NCBI GenBank assembly: GCA_021234155.1
Contig: JAJEKV010000061.1
Coordinates: forward strand, 1,327,950-1,391,949
Origin: Isoetes taiwanensis
Lineage: Eukaryota; Streptophyta; Lycopodiopsida; Isoetales; Isoetaceae
Reading direction: 5' to 3'
DNA length: 64,000 bases
The translations under genes were made by a program, and so were the position numbers. This document shows, piece after piece, positions 9,450-21,530 of the stretch; the first letter of the stretch is position 1, and every line of letters begins with the position of its first letter. The notes below the pieces were generated by a model. That model did no database searches. It saw only the letters and a program-made list of their open reading frames with translations, and was not told the origin of the DNA.

Positions 9450-11375
9450 GTGAGCATGCGGCCTAAATATTTTCCCATGCCAGATATCTCCAACCCCGGT
9501 GTTGTCGGGTCCTTTCTCTTTTCTTTGGAACACAAAGAAGATGACACGTTTTTCTATTTGCATTCCGCTTCCGAAGATGTTAGTGGTGAAGAAAATATTG
9601 ATTTGAAAGCAGAGGAGGTTTTGAGAGATTATCTAAATCTTGGTATTTCTTTGGAGGCTTTGTATAAGAAATTTTCTCAGGCAGATGTCAGATTTGCAGC
9701 CATTGCCCCTTATGTAATTGGATCTAGATTGTTGAGACAAGATCCATTAGAGTGTGTCTTTCAGTTCATTTGTTCTTCCAATAATAACATCCAGCGCATT
9801 ACTAAAATGGTTGACTATTTGGCAAGTTTTGGCCCTGAATTGGGTGTTGTGGATGGTCATACTTTTCGTGCGTTTCCAACATTGGATGTCCTTGAAGAAG
9901 TGAGTGAAGAGCAACTTCGCAAAGCAGGTTTTGGTTATCGGTAAACATTTTCTTACTTTTTTTTTCTCCCAAAAACTGTAAGCATTCACTACCTAGTACT
10001 ACATCAATCGCAATCTTTTTGTTTAAGCAAGGAAGAACTCAGTCAAATGGTAGTGCATTATTTCAGGAATACAATGAGGCATAACTGTTCAATTTCTCCC
10101 TATATAGTCCTTTTCACTAGTGGGCTGATGGACTATCCTAATTGTTAGATACAAAGAGCATTTTAAGTACTTGTTTCCCTAATATTACCATGTAAACTAT
10201 AGATTGGTTTAATCATTTGTAAGATTGTAGACATTCGCATATAAATATTAACACTCTGAATTTTAGGTGTCTGTCTTTGTACTTGTTTTCTAGCAGAAGG
10301 CAAAACCTTCTCTAAGGTATAATTTCTGTCTAGTTCTGTACTTCCTCCTTAATGGCTGCTGTATAAAGCTCTCTTCGGTTGACTTTGCTATTTAAGGTAA
10401 TGTCCATTAAAGATTGAGGCGATTTCCCCTGATTGGCTTGTCAACCATCTATTCTTCAAAAGGTTCGCTGATCCATCAAAAACTTCTGAGAGGGGGAGAT
10501 AACTTTGCTTATAATTCGATATCAGACATTGCAAATCTTTGGAAATTTTTCTGAAACTTCATAACGGAATATTTACTTGTTTTTTTTGCTCTTAAATATC
10601 ATGGTCTTATCCAATAATGGAAAAAGAAACTTACATGTTCTGCCAGTTATATCAAGGATTGCTTGTAAATTTCACTGCAAGCTTGCTATGTCTACATAAT
10701 GTTATGCGTGTGCAGCCATGCTTATTCAAGGCTACTGAACTATAAACAAGTTGACATTCTGTTACTACTGTTATGTGCAATAGTTCTTTATCTGTATGAA
10801 AGAATTGATTATGATCATAAAAGTAATAAAATGCAGGGCCAAATATATAGTCAGTACAGTGAGGGCCTTGCAACAAAAAGAAGGTGGTGGAGCAGAATGG
10901 TTATGCTCTCTGCGAGGTTTTCCTCTGCAGGAAGCAATAAATGGCCTTTGTGTGCTGTCTGGCATTGGACCAAAGGTGGCAGCATGTGTTGCACTTTTTT
11001 CTTTGGACATCGATACTCATGTTTGGCAGGTAGTATAAGCTTATCACTTATGTTCGTTGCAACCGATTCTAATTAGGTGAACACTGATGACAGATTGCTG
11101 TACGTTACCTCATGCCAGAACTAGCAGGAAAGCAACTTTGTTCAAAGTTGCACCATACTGTTTCAGAAGCATTTGTGAACAAATTTGGGGCATATGCTGG
11201 TTGGGCACATACAGTTCTTTTCATTGCTGAATTGTCATCTTTCCAAGAAATGCTACCTTCAGATCTTCAATTTTCAAGAAAGAATAAAGGTGGGAAGAGT
11301 CGAAAACAAAATGAGAGGCATTCTAACATGACGATACATACTATGGCACCAACGCCAGCACAGAGTGCCATGTGA
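9450..11375 (+). CDS. OGG1: OGG1-like 8-oxoguanine DNA glycosylase, exons 1-3, N-terminally incomplete
   Basis: OGG1 removes 8-oxoguanine opposite cytosine in base-excision repair. Three exons join in frame with GT/AG borders: 9450-9940, 10837-11029 and 11094-11375. Recognisable blocks are LLRQDPLECVFQFICSSNNN, the residues G-F-G-Y-R spliced to A-K-Y-I, the helix-hairpin-helix L-S-G-I-G-P-K-V-A-A-C with the catalytic Lys, D-T-H-V-W-Q with the catalytic Asp, and Y-A-G-W-A-H-T-V-L-F-I-A-E-L. Two things are abnormal. The conserved N-terminal strand region (L-P-L-T-F-P-T-G-Q type with F-R-W) is absent from frame upstream of the ATG. About six residues normally present between F-S-L-D and the catalytic D-T-H (ending P-V) are missing. 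It may be a pseudogene or a diverged copy; the 5' sequence back to 9180 shows no intact missing exon. Confidence 0.8.
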
Positions 11376-13797
11376 TCAAGCAAAGGATAGTCCAGATTAC
11401 ATTGGAAAAAAATGTAGACAGCTTTTTATATCATAAGTCAGCACGTATCTGCAATGCCATCCTCATTCATGTTAAAATCCAGGAATATGTAAACTGCAAT
11501 ATGCCAAGTCTTAAATACAACTGCAGATGACTGAGTAAGCTGGACATAATTGGACATAATATTCTTTTTGTAGTGTGACAAAACTGAACATATATCCTCT
11601 TGGTACATGGAAGTCGTTTTGGACACCATGCATAACATGGGCAATACAGGGCAAAATTGAGATATATTTTAAGAAATATTGCACCTGGCTGTGCGCAGAA
11701 TTGTATAGCTAGCAAAACTCCACTTTCTGAACTACTTTGACAAGTGCCATTGGTTTCTATTCAGAACTTTTATCACCATTGTATCAATCATTAGAGTTAC
11801 AAGAAATTTATTGTGGCAGCCTTGCCGCTGCGAATATTTCTTTCATTCCAAACCTCGGAGATTGGACCCACTATTAATGTCCATTCTGTTAATGCAATGC
11901 CTGCTGAGTTATGGATTTAACTTGCAATAGTGCGAGACACACTTGGTGTTAAAGACAACCTTCAATTCCTTGAAAGTGTACTATCCGGGATTGCATAATA
12001 AGAGGAAATGTGCACTTCTAAGTTTTTCTAGGATGTGAACGAGTGATTTAAAATTACCTTTCTAGGCCTACCTTTCTATGTTAGACATCGCTAATGACAC
12101 CAAACTACTCAAATACTTGCTTTGTGTTACATAATTCTATGTTGTTGTAGACAACCTTTTCAAGCATCCACGCTTTTCATTTGGAGATACTCATTTTGGA
12201 GACAGGTGAACAACCTAAGAGCCAATGTATTACTACAAATATACAATGTTGCTTGTGATACTACCACATAACTTTTTCAAACACTCACACTTCATTTGGC
12301 CTTTTTACATGGAGATATTCATTCTTGACACAGTGAACAACTTAAGAGCCCATGTATTACTACAAATATATAATATTGCTTGTGATACTACCATATAATC
12401 CAAAATTTTAGTTTACTTGAATAGTTATGTCGAATTTTCACCACCTTTGTTCCATAGAACAAATCAATTTTATTCACCTAATAAAAAACTTCTATTACCA
12501 TTGCAATATTATGCAATTGTTGTATGTTGTTCGGGTAATCAAGGCCCCAACTTCTATTACCATTGCAATATTATGCAATTGTCATATGCTGTTAGGGTAA
12601 TCGAAGCCTCAACCCATAGCCCATCAAAGCACCGGCCTACTTCTGCAATAATTTTATATTGTAACATGTATCATGGTGTTTCGACAAATGTAATTACTCC
12701 CCCATAAGGGCATCAACACATATGCTTGACATGAAAGCATATATATTCTACAAGACAATTGCAATCAATATGAACAGTCTCTTTAAAACAATGTTATGTA
12801 GTTTCCACATTGTTGTGCATTTTCCATGCACTAAGAACAACCTTTGCACGTAAACAACCTTCCAAAAGGTGGTGTCGTAGGACGATGGGTCGCCGCCAAT
12901 CCTCGAACTACCACCGAAAAAAACCAATGCGAACCCGGCTGCAAAAAATGATTAGGAAATACTGAATGGCCCATTTGCTAATATTGGAATTAGTGCATGG
13001 TTTTTCAGGAGTTTTCAGGATAAAAAATGGATAGCTCATTTGCTAATATCGGAATAGTGCATGCTCTTTCGTGCAGGAGGTGATGTATTGATACAACCTC
13101 AGTGTTGCAAATCTTCAAATTTAACGTTGCATGGTCTTTGCACAACCAATATCTTCAGTCTAGGATTGGTTACAAGTGTTACAAAACCTACTGCACATAT
13201 AGAAAAAGAAAAAGAAAAAGAAAGTGAAATCAAGCATAAAAACCAACCTTCTATGCACGAATATCATTTGCCGCTTGCAAAAGCAATCTATCAGAAGTTA
13301 AGACTTTTGAAAGGACTCCAGTGCTTAACCTGCAACATCTATATCATTCTCATCTCAAACAATTCTCACGCTAAACATTTAAATGCAAGATAATGCAAGA
13401 ATTGGAATTGAACGTATGAGATATCAGTGGCTACAATCAACGTTTATTTAGACATGATTGAGTAGTGGGGACGTGCATTACGCGCAATTCTTAAATCTCC
13501 GTAACATTACACAAAGGCAACCAAGCCTTTGCAAGCATACCGGAAGAAAAAAAAAACCCTAAGAAGGTCGCCGGCGATCCTCGAATTACCACGGGAAAAA
13601 ACCAACGCAAGCCCGACTGCCTAGCCTTCTTCCCAACCCTGCAGTTCTGCTAGTTATTTTGATTTTGGCATTGTGTATTTGAAAATCACGTACAGTTTTT
13701 TGGGATAGAAGGCCTCGATTTAGTTTTAGTTTGAAGATAATATTCTGTGGGATATCTAGGAATATTTGGAAGGTATGGCGGATAGGTGGAAGGTGTC
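11376..13797. other. Intergenic stretch with small tandem duplications
   Basis: No gene recognised. Two direct repeats stand out. A ~150-bp pair runs from about 12130 to 12395, each half containing TATTACTACAAATATA and TTGCTTGTGATACTACCA. A ~60-bp pair at 12490-12547 and 12551-12606 shares CTTCTATTACCATTGCAATA. GATCCTCGAA/ACTACCAC-type motifs around 12893 and 13577 indicate another dispersed repeat pair. The ORFs at 12417 and 13061 follow these repeats and resemble nothing I know. Confidence 0.5.
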
Positions 13798-14120
13798 TCC
13801 AAATAGAATAGAATAGAATAGAATAGAATAGTTTTTTTATCGTCCACTGAGACCAATCGGCCTATGGGACCCAGAAGGAGCGCAGCAAACTTATTACTGT
13901 CCGGGTTAAAAAACCCCCGCCCCGAAGGGTTCAGAACTATGGCGCTGGCAGAGCTATGGCGCTGCCAAGTTCTAGAAATGCGATTTGAGTGCTTCCGATT
14001 TTTGCCGGATCAAATCCTACAGGAGGAATGCCTGGTGGGTTGGATCTGTGGAGGCAAAATATACAGGCCATGTAACAGAATGGCCGTCGGAGAAAATCTG
14101 TCATCCGCCATAGCTTGAAG
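13798..14120 (-). mobile_element. 5'-truncated LINE 3' end with (TATTC)n tail
   Basis: On the plus strand it reads (GAATA)n, TTTTTTTATCGTCCACTGAG, then the conserved GGGACCC, the CCCCCGCCCCG tract and TTCAGA. This is the reverse complement of the 3'-UTR and tail of the LINE at 35942-37573 and of the element at 21531. Only the non-coding 3' end is present. The right (5'-truncated) limit is approximate. Confidence 0.75.
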
Positions 14121-17100
14121 TTCCACGACCCAACTCCAACTCATCAGTACATAAGTGGCCAGCTCGGGGATGAATGTCGGCGAAAATAATACAGAAGGCT
14201 AATAGTTTTGTTGCTGGATCCCTGCCTTTTGCACGGCAAGATCATGGATGGATGGTTCTGCTCCTGTAAGTATAGTTTTCCTTCTTGGTATTTTCATTAG
14301 TCATCTTCTGTAAGCTTGTTGTTTGAATTTTCATATGGTTTACCATTGCAATAGTATTGCTTTTATCCTTTCCTCAACTAAATGTTCTTGCGGTGAATGC
14401 AGGTAGCTATATGTACGGAGCCTGCTTCAGTGGTACCTGATACACCAGGAAATCCCCAGAAAGTTGTAAATGCAGTCATATAACATGCTTCTGAAAGTTT
14501 GGTTGCATCCTTTCTTCTCTAGGTGTGTTTAATTAGTGTGACTAAGTATCCTTTAAGTTTGATGTGCTTGAATTTGGCGCATTTGGAAATGGCATAATTG
14601 ATGATACCATGGTAGAATACAATCCGATTTAATGTTGTTTCGTTCTGGCTTGCATGTGCTTATGATTCAATATTTGGTTTTACAGGCCTTTATGGACCAA
14701 TTCAATGGCAGCAGGTTGTCAGGTGATACAGCAGTCACGTATGTTCTTTCATGTTTGTAGTCACATAAATGTGCTTTTTAATATGGTTTTGCTATGATTT
14801 GGACAATGTATTCATTTGCATGTACTAAATAATATTTCTAGAGTGCACCCTTTCTTAGCCATTGATCTTAGATAAAAGGGAAAATCATATAGCAGAGCCT
14901 TTTTCTTTTTCCTCTCTTTTTTTTTTTTTAATCTTAGAGAGAAGAGAAAACCATTAGATTTTGGGGTCCTGCGTGATAGTCCCTGATTGGCTTCCAATAT
15001 AAAGAGGGCCACATTTGCTTCCAGAAGAATGATGCAAGTTAGCCATGTAGGCAACGACCACAGTCAACTCTTAGCGCGGGCAGTTTCTCCAGGAGTTGAG
15101 CACGTCCTAACACTCGAAAGGAAGAAAAGGGCAAGCTTTTTATGCATATGTTAAGGCAAGGGAAAAACAGTGAAAATAACAAGAGAACTGTAGCCAAAGA
15201 TTTTGCCTAATTCATGTGACAAAATCTGGAGTTTGCAGATGGGTTCGCCTAGTGGAGTTTGAAGGCTTAGAAAAATTAGAATAAAAATTTTGTCCATCTT
15301 TGATAAGCCAAAGCAGATGGATTAAAGAACCTGGATTCATATTTGTAAATTCATTGCTTGTTCTGGTCCTCCAACACCTACCGCAGTTTACAGCCGCAGA
15401 GCAAAGCTCAGATTTCAAGAACAGAGTAAACATGAGGCCGCCATAGCTTTGCATTTCTCTGGCGGCCACCATAGCCATAGCTTCTCATGAACCCTTGAAT
15501 CTCGCAAGAAGAGCTGAATCATTTTGAACCGGAGCATAATGGTTAAAAAAATGGATTAAACGGTAGAAATCTGAGCTTTCTTTTTTATCTCGGAATAAAT
15601 GGGCGCATGGATTGAAGAGTGCCACATAGCCGACATGGCCGATCTGTCGCTGAAAATCTAGAAGCAGGAGGGTTTCAAAACATGGGGAATGCCAGTGGCA
15701 TCAAAATGGTCGCCCATAAGGGCATAGCCAGATCGGCTTGCCCTAAAAACAACCAGATTTTTGCAAACATGCCCCGAAATTTGTGCAAAAATGGGATTTT
15801 CCACTGCATTTTTACGCTGGCCGATTTGTAATGATTGACGATTTGCTGTTGGTCCCCACAGTTACTCAGAGAATCGATGCTGCTCTGATATTCAATGGCC
15901 TAATAGAATACATTGTCTCCAAGATTATGCTACTCTTTGGTAGGCAAATGCTAACTTCGTGCTATTCTTGAAGAAAAGGTCTGTTCCTTGTGCTTAATCT
16001 AAAACATTTTTTCATTTCAATGAATCTGGCATGGTCGAATCTGTGCTGAACATAGTTTTATAGCAGGGCATCATATGCTTAGAATGTTACAGGAGAAGCA
16101 ATGGGATCATGCATTTGCGCTTTCTAGAATCTAGAGAGCAGGGGCGCAGATGCCGCAATGTCGAAGGACGCCATAGCCAGCAAATTTTTTTCATACTTAA
16201 TGCAACGTGTCAAAAAATTTACAACAGAAGTGTTGCGCACAAAAATAGCTAACGTGTTGTAATTATAGAGAGGAATCTTAAAGTAATATGCCAAAAGAAT
16301 CATCCTATAACAATTATATATGTTAAGATACACTTATCTAGGGCATCATGTAGCATTTATATTTTGTATCTCTCTTATTAAGAATTTGCACATTCAAAGC
16401 AATTGTGTAGACTTATAATACATTTATAAATACAAAGGCAATACATTCATTTGGAACGTTCAGTTTAAGAAGTGTGGTTTTAAGAATGATAAGCTACTTC
16501 TAAGGGTTTCACGTTATAACGAAAATAATGTAATGCCATTCTATGGCAGTAAAATCCACTAAGACATGTGAGACGGTAAACCTAAAACATGGTTTATGTT
16601 TACCATCCCACATAATGCAAGTGCTCTAATACAAACAACAATATAGCATGTACAACTTATTTGTCTGGCACTTCTATATTGCACTTTCACATTCTCTAGA
16701 TCTATTATTTCACATTCTCTAGATCTAGTCCACCAAAACCATAATGTTGAAGTCTGTTACTATCTGCTGATGACTGCATAAACTAGATCATACAACACTC
16801 CAAAACTAAGAGTCTAAGTGAAAGCCCATATTATTCTAGCAAGATCGTACGGCCCCATGATATCAATAGCATATGAACTAGTTCTATGTATCATGTCCAT
16901 ATAACTGCATTGGGACCTTCTTTATTTGTTCCTTTTTTATCCTTGTTATATCAAGGGGAAACCTTCTGGTAGATACAAGAATTGCAATAAACTTTACAAA
17001 AACACATTTCCTCTAAATCATTTCTAAGGGGAAACCTTCTTCGGTAGATACAAGAATTGCTTTTCATATCTCTTATTATTACTAGAGATCAAAAGTAATG

Positions 17101-17763
17101 TTATGTCAATATCTATGTTTTAAAGTGTACTCCTGATAATCCTCAAAATATCGGTCTAGCAAATACTAATATTGCATTTTAAAAAACACAAACCAAGATC
17201 TTCCAACAGGCTAATGTATTAGCATCTTGTTTTTTAAATTACCCCATGTTAAGGGGCAATTCATTAGGGGGAGGGGGGGTGGGTTTTGGTATCTTCAGGC
17301 ATATTGTAAGCAAATGTCATGATCTGAAGGCCATTATTACTGATTGTTTTTTCGACGTGAAAAATATTTTTGTACTTTCATGGATACATATCATCTAAGT
17401 TTTTTAGCTTTTTGCATGCCAATTTTTTTCTTTTTCTTTTTTTTTTTTTCAATGGCAATCGAAGACTTATTTTTCTCTAATAAATTTTTAGAATGTTTCC
17501 AAGCTAGAATTTTTTAACTTTTCAATTTTGCTTAGGATAATTATAGCTTCGTGTTACTTCTGGAAGAATCGACTTGCTGTGAGTTTAGATAGAGTTATTT
17601 TTCTTCATGAATCCTTAGCCGATCCAAAAGTTTATCTAGTAGCTAGCTAACTGCGACTTTGATTTTACACTGCTTCATCCAATAGAGATTTTGGGTCCTT
17701 TCAATAGATACTCAACATTCTTTTGCAAATTCTATCAATGGAGCTTCTAATTCATCTTCGAAG
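14121..17763. other. Intergenic stretch, mostly unannotated
   Basis: No gene recognised. It contains one copy of a three-copy dispersed repeat (14774-14955) and a fragment at 16328-16445 that matches 20185-20300 and 56235-56345, part of duplication B. A homopolymer T tract lies at 17430-17450 and a G-rich run near 17265-17283. Short ORFs at 13864, 15212 and 15619 show no family signature. Confidence 0.4.
14774..14955 (+). repeat. Dispersed repeat R, copy 1
   Basis: Starts TGCTTTTTAATATGG and runs through CATTTGCATGTACTAAATAA and GCACCCTTTCTTAGCC to a pyrimidine-rich tract followed by AATCTTAGAGAGAAGAG. Nearly identical sequences lie at 27488-27717 and 56814-57043. No coding potential or clear terminal repeats; class unknown (SINE-like or a piece of a larger element). 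Confidence 0.8.
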
Positions 17764-19044
17764 TTGGAAGCCAGAGCCTTGGCTTTGCTTCATCTATCAT
17801 TGATTGTTGCTTATTTCATCTTTCTTCTAGGGTTTAAAATGCTTAGACCATCTTCCTTCTCGCTCGCTAATGCGCGCCATGACAAGCGAGGATATGGAGG
17901 GGTGGCATGCTACTTCAAAGATGCTATAGCAGCCACGGTCTCGCTCCACAAGGCTAACAGACTTAACCGCTACCTGTGGGTGAGAGTACTGGGGCCTCAT
18001 CATCATCCATTGTTTATTGCATGCTGTTATATACCCCATGCAGCCTCTAAGTTCTACCAGGTCCAGGAGGCAGACACGGATGTACAAATGCCTTATAGAG
18101 ATCTGTATGATGACATAGAGCAATATCGCCAGCAAGGGCATGTGCTGTTGTTAAGAGATTTCAATGCCCGCACTGCACAGCTGCAGTCAGTTACCTTCCA
18201 GGGAGAGGCCAATTCTGACCCACTCTGGCTTGAAACAGCTGCACCCCAACATGCCAGACAGTCTCAAGATACATTCACCAAAACCTTTGGAAGGGAGTTG
18301 GTTCAACTCTGTCAGGTTTTTGACATGGTAGTGTGCAATGGTATGATCAGATGGCCGCAATCAGGGGGTTTTACTTGCAAGAGCGATAGACATGATGGTG
18401 GAGCTAGCGTGGTAGACTATCTCCTTGCTCCAGTGGTAGGACTTGACATGATCAGAGAGCTCTCAATTGGCACACGAACAGGAGATGAGGAGGCTTTGTC
18501 GGACCACTATCCACTTTATGTCACTTTGGATTGGGAGCACTCAGTAGCACAATCACAGGGTAGAAACCATCAGGGGTTGAGATACACCCCGACAATTCGA
18601 CTCACCAAAAGCAAAGCGTAATATGAGTCTGTGTTGGAACGTGAACTGCAAGGGATTGATGCCCTTTGCACGTTACATGATAGGTGGGAGTGGCTTGTAA
18701 ACGCCTTACTCACAGCAGTTAGTGCATGCTTTGCAGCAAGGGATCGCTCGCGAATGGGCACTGCACGGTTCCCTCAGAATCCCTGGTTTGACGCGGAGTG
18801 CAAGGCTCTAAAGACCCAACTGCACCTCGTCTCAGATCCACAGCTGCGGCAGCAGGCCATTCAGGACTATAGAGCATTCTTGAAATCCAAAAAGCATGCG
18901 CATATTGCGCACCATCATCGCAGCCGCATGTTTGATTTGTTGATGACCGAGCCGAAAGCCTTCTGGCGTAGGGTGTTGTACAAGAGGCATCAACCACCCG
19001 GCAATATTACCATAGACCAGTGGATGCATCGCTTGGAGGATTGA
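17764..19044 (+). pseudogene. LINE ORF2 fragment: APE-type endonuclease domain
   Basis: Two ORFs in one frame (285 and 137 codons) separated by a single TAA at 18619-18621. The first has endonuclease blocks in order: G-G-V-A-C-Y-F-K-D, R-D-F-N-A-R (usually G-D-F-N; the Gly is Arg here), S-V-V-D-Y-L-L-A-P and L-S-D-H-Y-P-L. The second begins Y-E-S-V-L and contains P-W-F-D-A-E-C-K-A-L, typical of the region between endonuclease and reverse transcriptase in non-LTR retrotransposons. The ORF stops at 19042-19044, inside the first bases of duplication B, so the reverse-transcriptase part was lost at that junction. Confidence 0.85.
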
Positions 19045-20730
19045 CAGTATTGTTCTCATGTCTTGCAATAAGGTCAAAGAGGATGCGGATGCTTGCCTTA
19101 GATGATGATGATTTTAGCATGATAGTGTCATCTATTGTAGGATAGTGATCCACCACATTATGAAGCCTTTCATTTGGTGTGCCTTACAAAAAGGATATTT
19201 ATACAAGTGACATCAAATGCTTCAAATAATATGGTACCTTGAAAATCTTTAGTTGGAACTATGAAAGGATTATTTTCTGTTGCCTTCTTTTGTTTTCAAC
19301 CCACCATGCAGGATCTTGACCTCATTACCTGCTGCTGATTATATAAAAATCCAATCAAGCACTGATATTTTAAAATCCAATCAAGTAGTTCTTTTTAAAC
19401 GATTCAGGAACTTTCAGCATGAATTAATTCCAGAGGTGACCTATGACATTCCAGAGGTAGACTAGATTTAGAAGAGTGGCAAGTGCTATCATCGCTAATA
19501 AGGTGGAAACGTAATAATTGTTAGGATTAGCCATGTCTTGTTGGAAAAGTTTGTATTGCATAGTCAAGTTTTTTGAGATGAGGAACTATTGTAAGAAAAT
19601 ATCTTATGCCTTAGCACGACACAAAAGCAATAGAATGAATTTAAGGCAACTCGTTGTTTTATGTTCTTTGTGCTCTTGTTTAAAAGAAAAAATGTGAATT
19701 TAGAGCAATAAAAGGAGATGGATGAATGCACAAATTGCCAAATGCAAAAGAATTCTCCGCCGATCTTTAGTGTAACGGGTTTGTGTATTTTGGGTTTCTG
19801 CAAATAATTGAATCCAATAAAATTTTTAATGTAAAAAAAAAAAGCGAATAATTGAATCCAATAAAACTTTTAATGTAAGAAAAAAAAAGCATGGGTCTAT
19901 CTGGAAGGCCTTGTCCAAATAGTCTACAAGTTAATGTATATTAGGACATTGACAATGCCCCAAATCCAAAAGCCACATGTACCCCAAGAATAGGTAGGGC
20001 TAAAAAAAATAATTGAAACTGCCACTAGAATACAAGATGAACTAGTCTTTTTGCCCAAGTGACACATAAGACAGATTGGTAAGAAGAGTCCTCAAGAAGT
20101 TGATATACTTTGAAGAAAGGATGTTATAAATCACATGACTATAGAGCATTATTCACATAAAGAGCAATACAAACTATTTAACAATTACACTTATCTAGGG
20201 CACCATGTACCATTTATATTTTGTATCTCTCTCGTATTAAGAATTTGCACATTCAAAGCAATTGTCTAGACTTATAATACATTTATAATTACAAAGCATT
20301 ACCATCCAGAAAATGTTGAATGTAACAAATCGTACTGTTAAAGCAACAACAATAATTCAAGTGCATCCTTATAGTTTCAAAAGCATGGAATGCAATATCT
20401 TCCAGAAAAGGTTCCAAGTTCCATATGCAACATTAATTAAGCAATATTTATCCAAAACATCTTCCCCATTATATTCCAAGTTATTTGGAACATCAATAAT
20501 CCAAGTTATTTGCACCCCTCAAATCTTCAAGTGTACCAAATGGACTCATTCAATCTAACTAATAAGAAAACCATCTCCTACCGTAGGTTGTGGGACCAAA
20601 GTGAAAACAATTTCATAGCAACAAGGAGAGTAGGACCTTGTTGCACAAAGGCCCTACCCTATCTATATTGCTCGTACTTTTACTCATGCCTATATTATTC
20701 ATATTATAAATATTTAGCATAATAACAGGG
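19041..20730 (+). repeat. Segmental duplication B, copy 1
   Basis: Begins TTGACAGTATTGTTCTCATG and matches 55081-56791 in the same orientation almost base for base, ending before a T-rich tract. One clear difference: near 19270 this copy has TTATTTTCTGTTGCCTTC where copy 2 has a (TTCTA)n run. No gene recognised inside. Confidence 0.93.
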
Positions 20731-21530
20731 TCTTTTTTTTTTGGGTTGCCCCTAGGGCACAAACCCTTGTTTATGTGGGTTTATGGCATATCCTAGGTAT
20801 ATGCTAGAATATACCTAGGATATGCTGATGACTGCTCCAAACCTACTATTCGCTGTAAACTCTCGGTCACTTGCGTTCTGGATCCAGGATGCTCCAACCG
20901 AGTAACTTGTACCGAATCTGCATTGCTTCAGCTACACCGGAGATCCAAATCAAATCCGAGCCCACTTGAAACTGTTCGCTTGAGAGCTTTTTGGTCTTAG
21001 GGTCCTCTCAAACCGCCTCAATCCCGAAATGGACCAGCGATCCAGTCCATCCAAGATTTTGGTCCGACGACCCAATTAGATTCATCGTTGTTCGGCCTCT
21101 TCACAAAGCCTGCTGAACCCGCGAAGCCATTCTCTTTGAGGACAATTAAGGCGGTAAACTCAACAGCTGATGCCCCCTCAATAAGCCGAAGGCTGATTCT
21201 CGAAGCTCTTCTTGTAACCACACTATCAGGTATCTACGAAAGACTTTTGAAACTTACTCGAACTACCAAAATGTTTATTGCCACATAGAATTATAACATT
21301 TCCAATTAGTTTACACCCGATCTAGCTTGTGATTATGCTTCCTTTCTTTGTATATCAGCTTCAATTAATGTCAATGAAGATGCAAACGCCTTCAACAAGC
21401 AAAGAGCGGTAATAACTTAGATGATGCATCCACATTATACTTCCTAAATACCTTGTCGTGGAAAAAGTAGTAATAATGTTGTGCCCTATAATGGACAAAA
21501 TTCGAAGAAAATGTGGATTTAGTCTGCCTA
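20731..21530. other. Intergenic stretch with a 40-bp palindrome
   Basis: No gene recognised. 20786-20825 is a perfect inverted repeat: arms GCATATCCTAGGTATAT and ATATACCTAGGATATGC with a 6-nt loop. A related but unpaired sequence occurs at about 25773-25830 (GGCATATCCTAAGTATAT and CCCTGTAAACT), so this belongs to a dispersed repeat. Confidence 0.6.
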
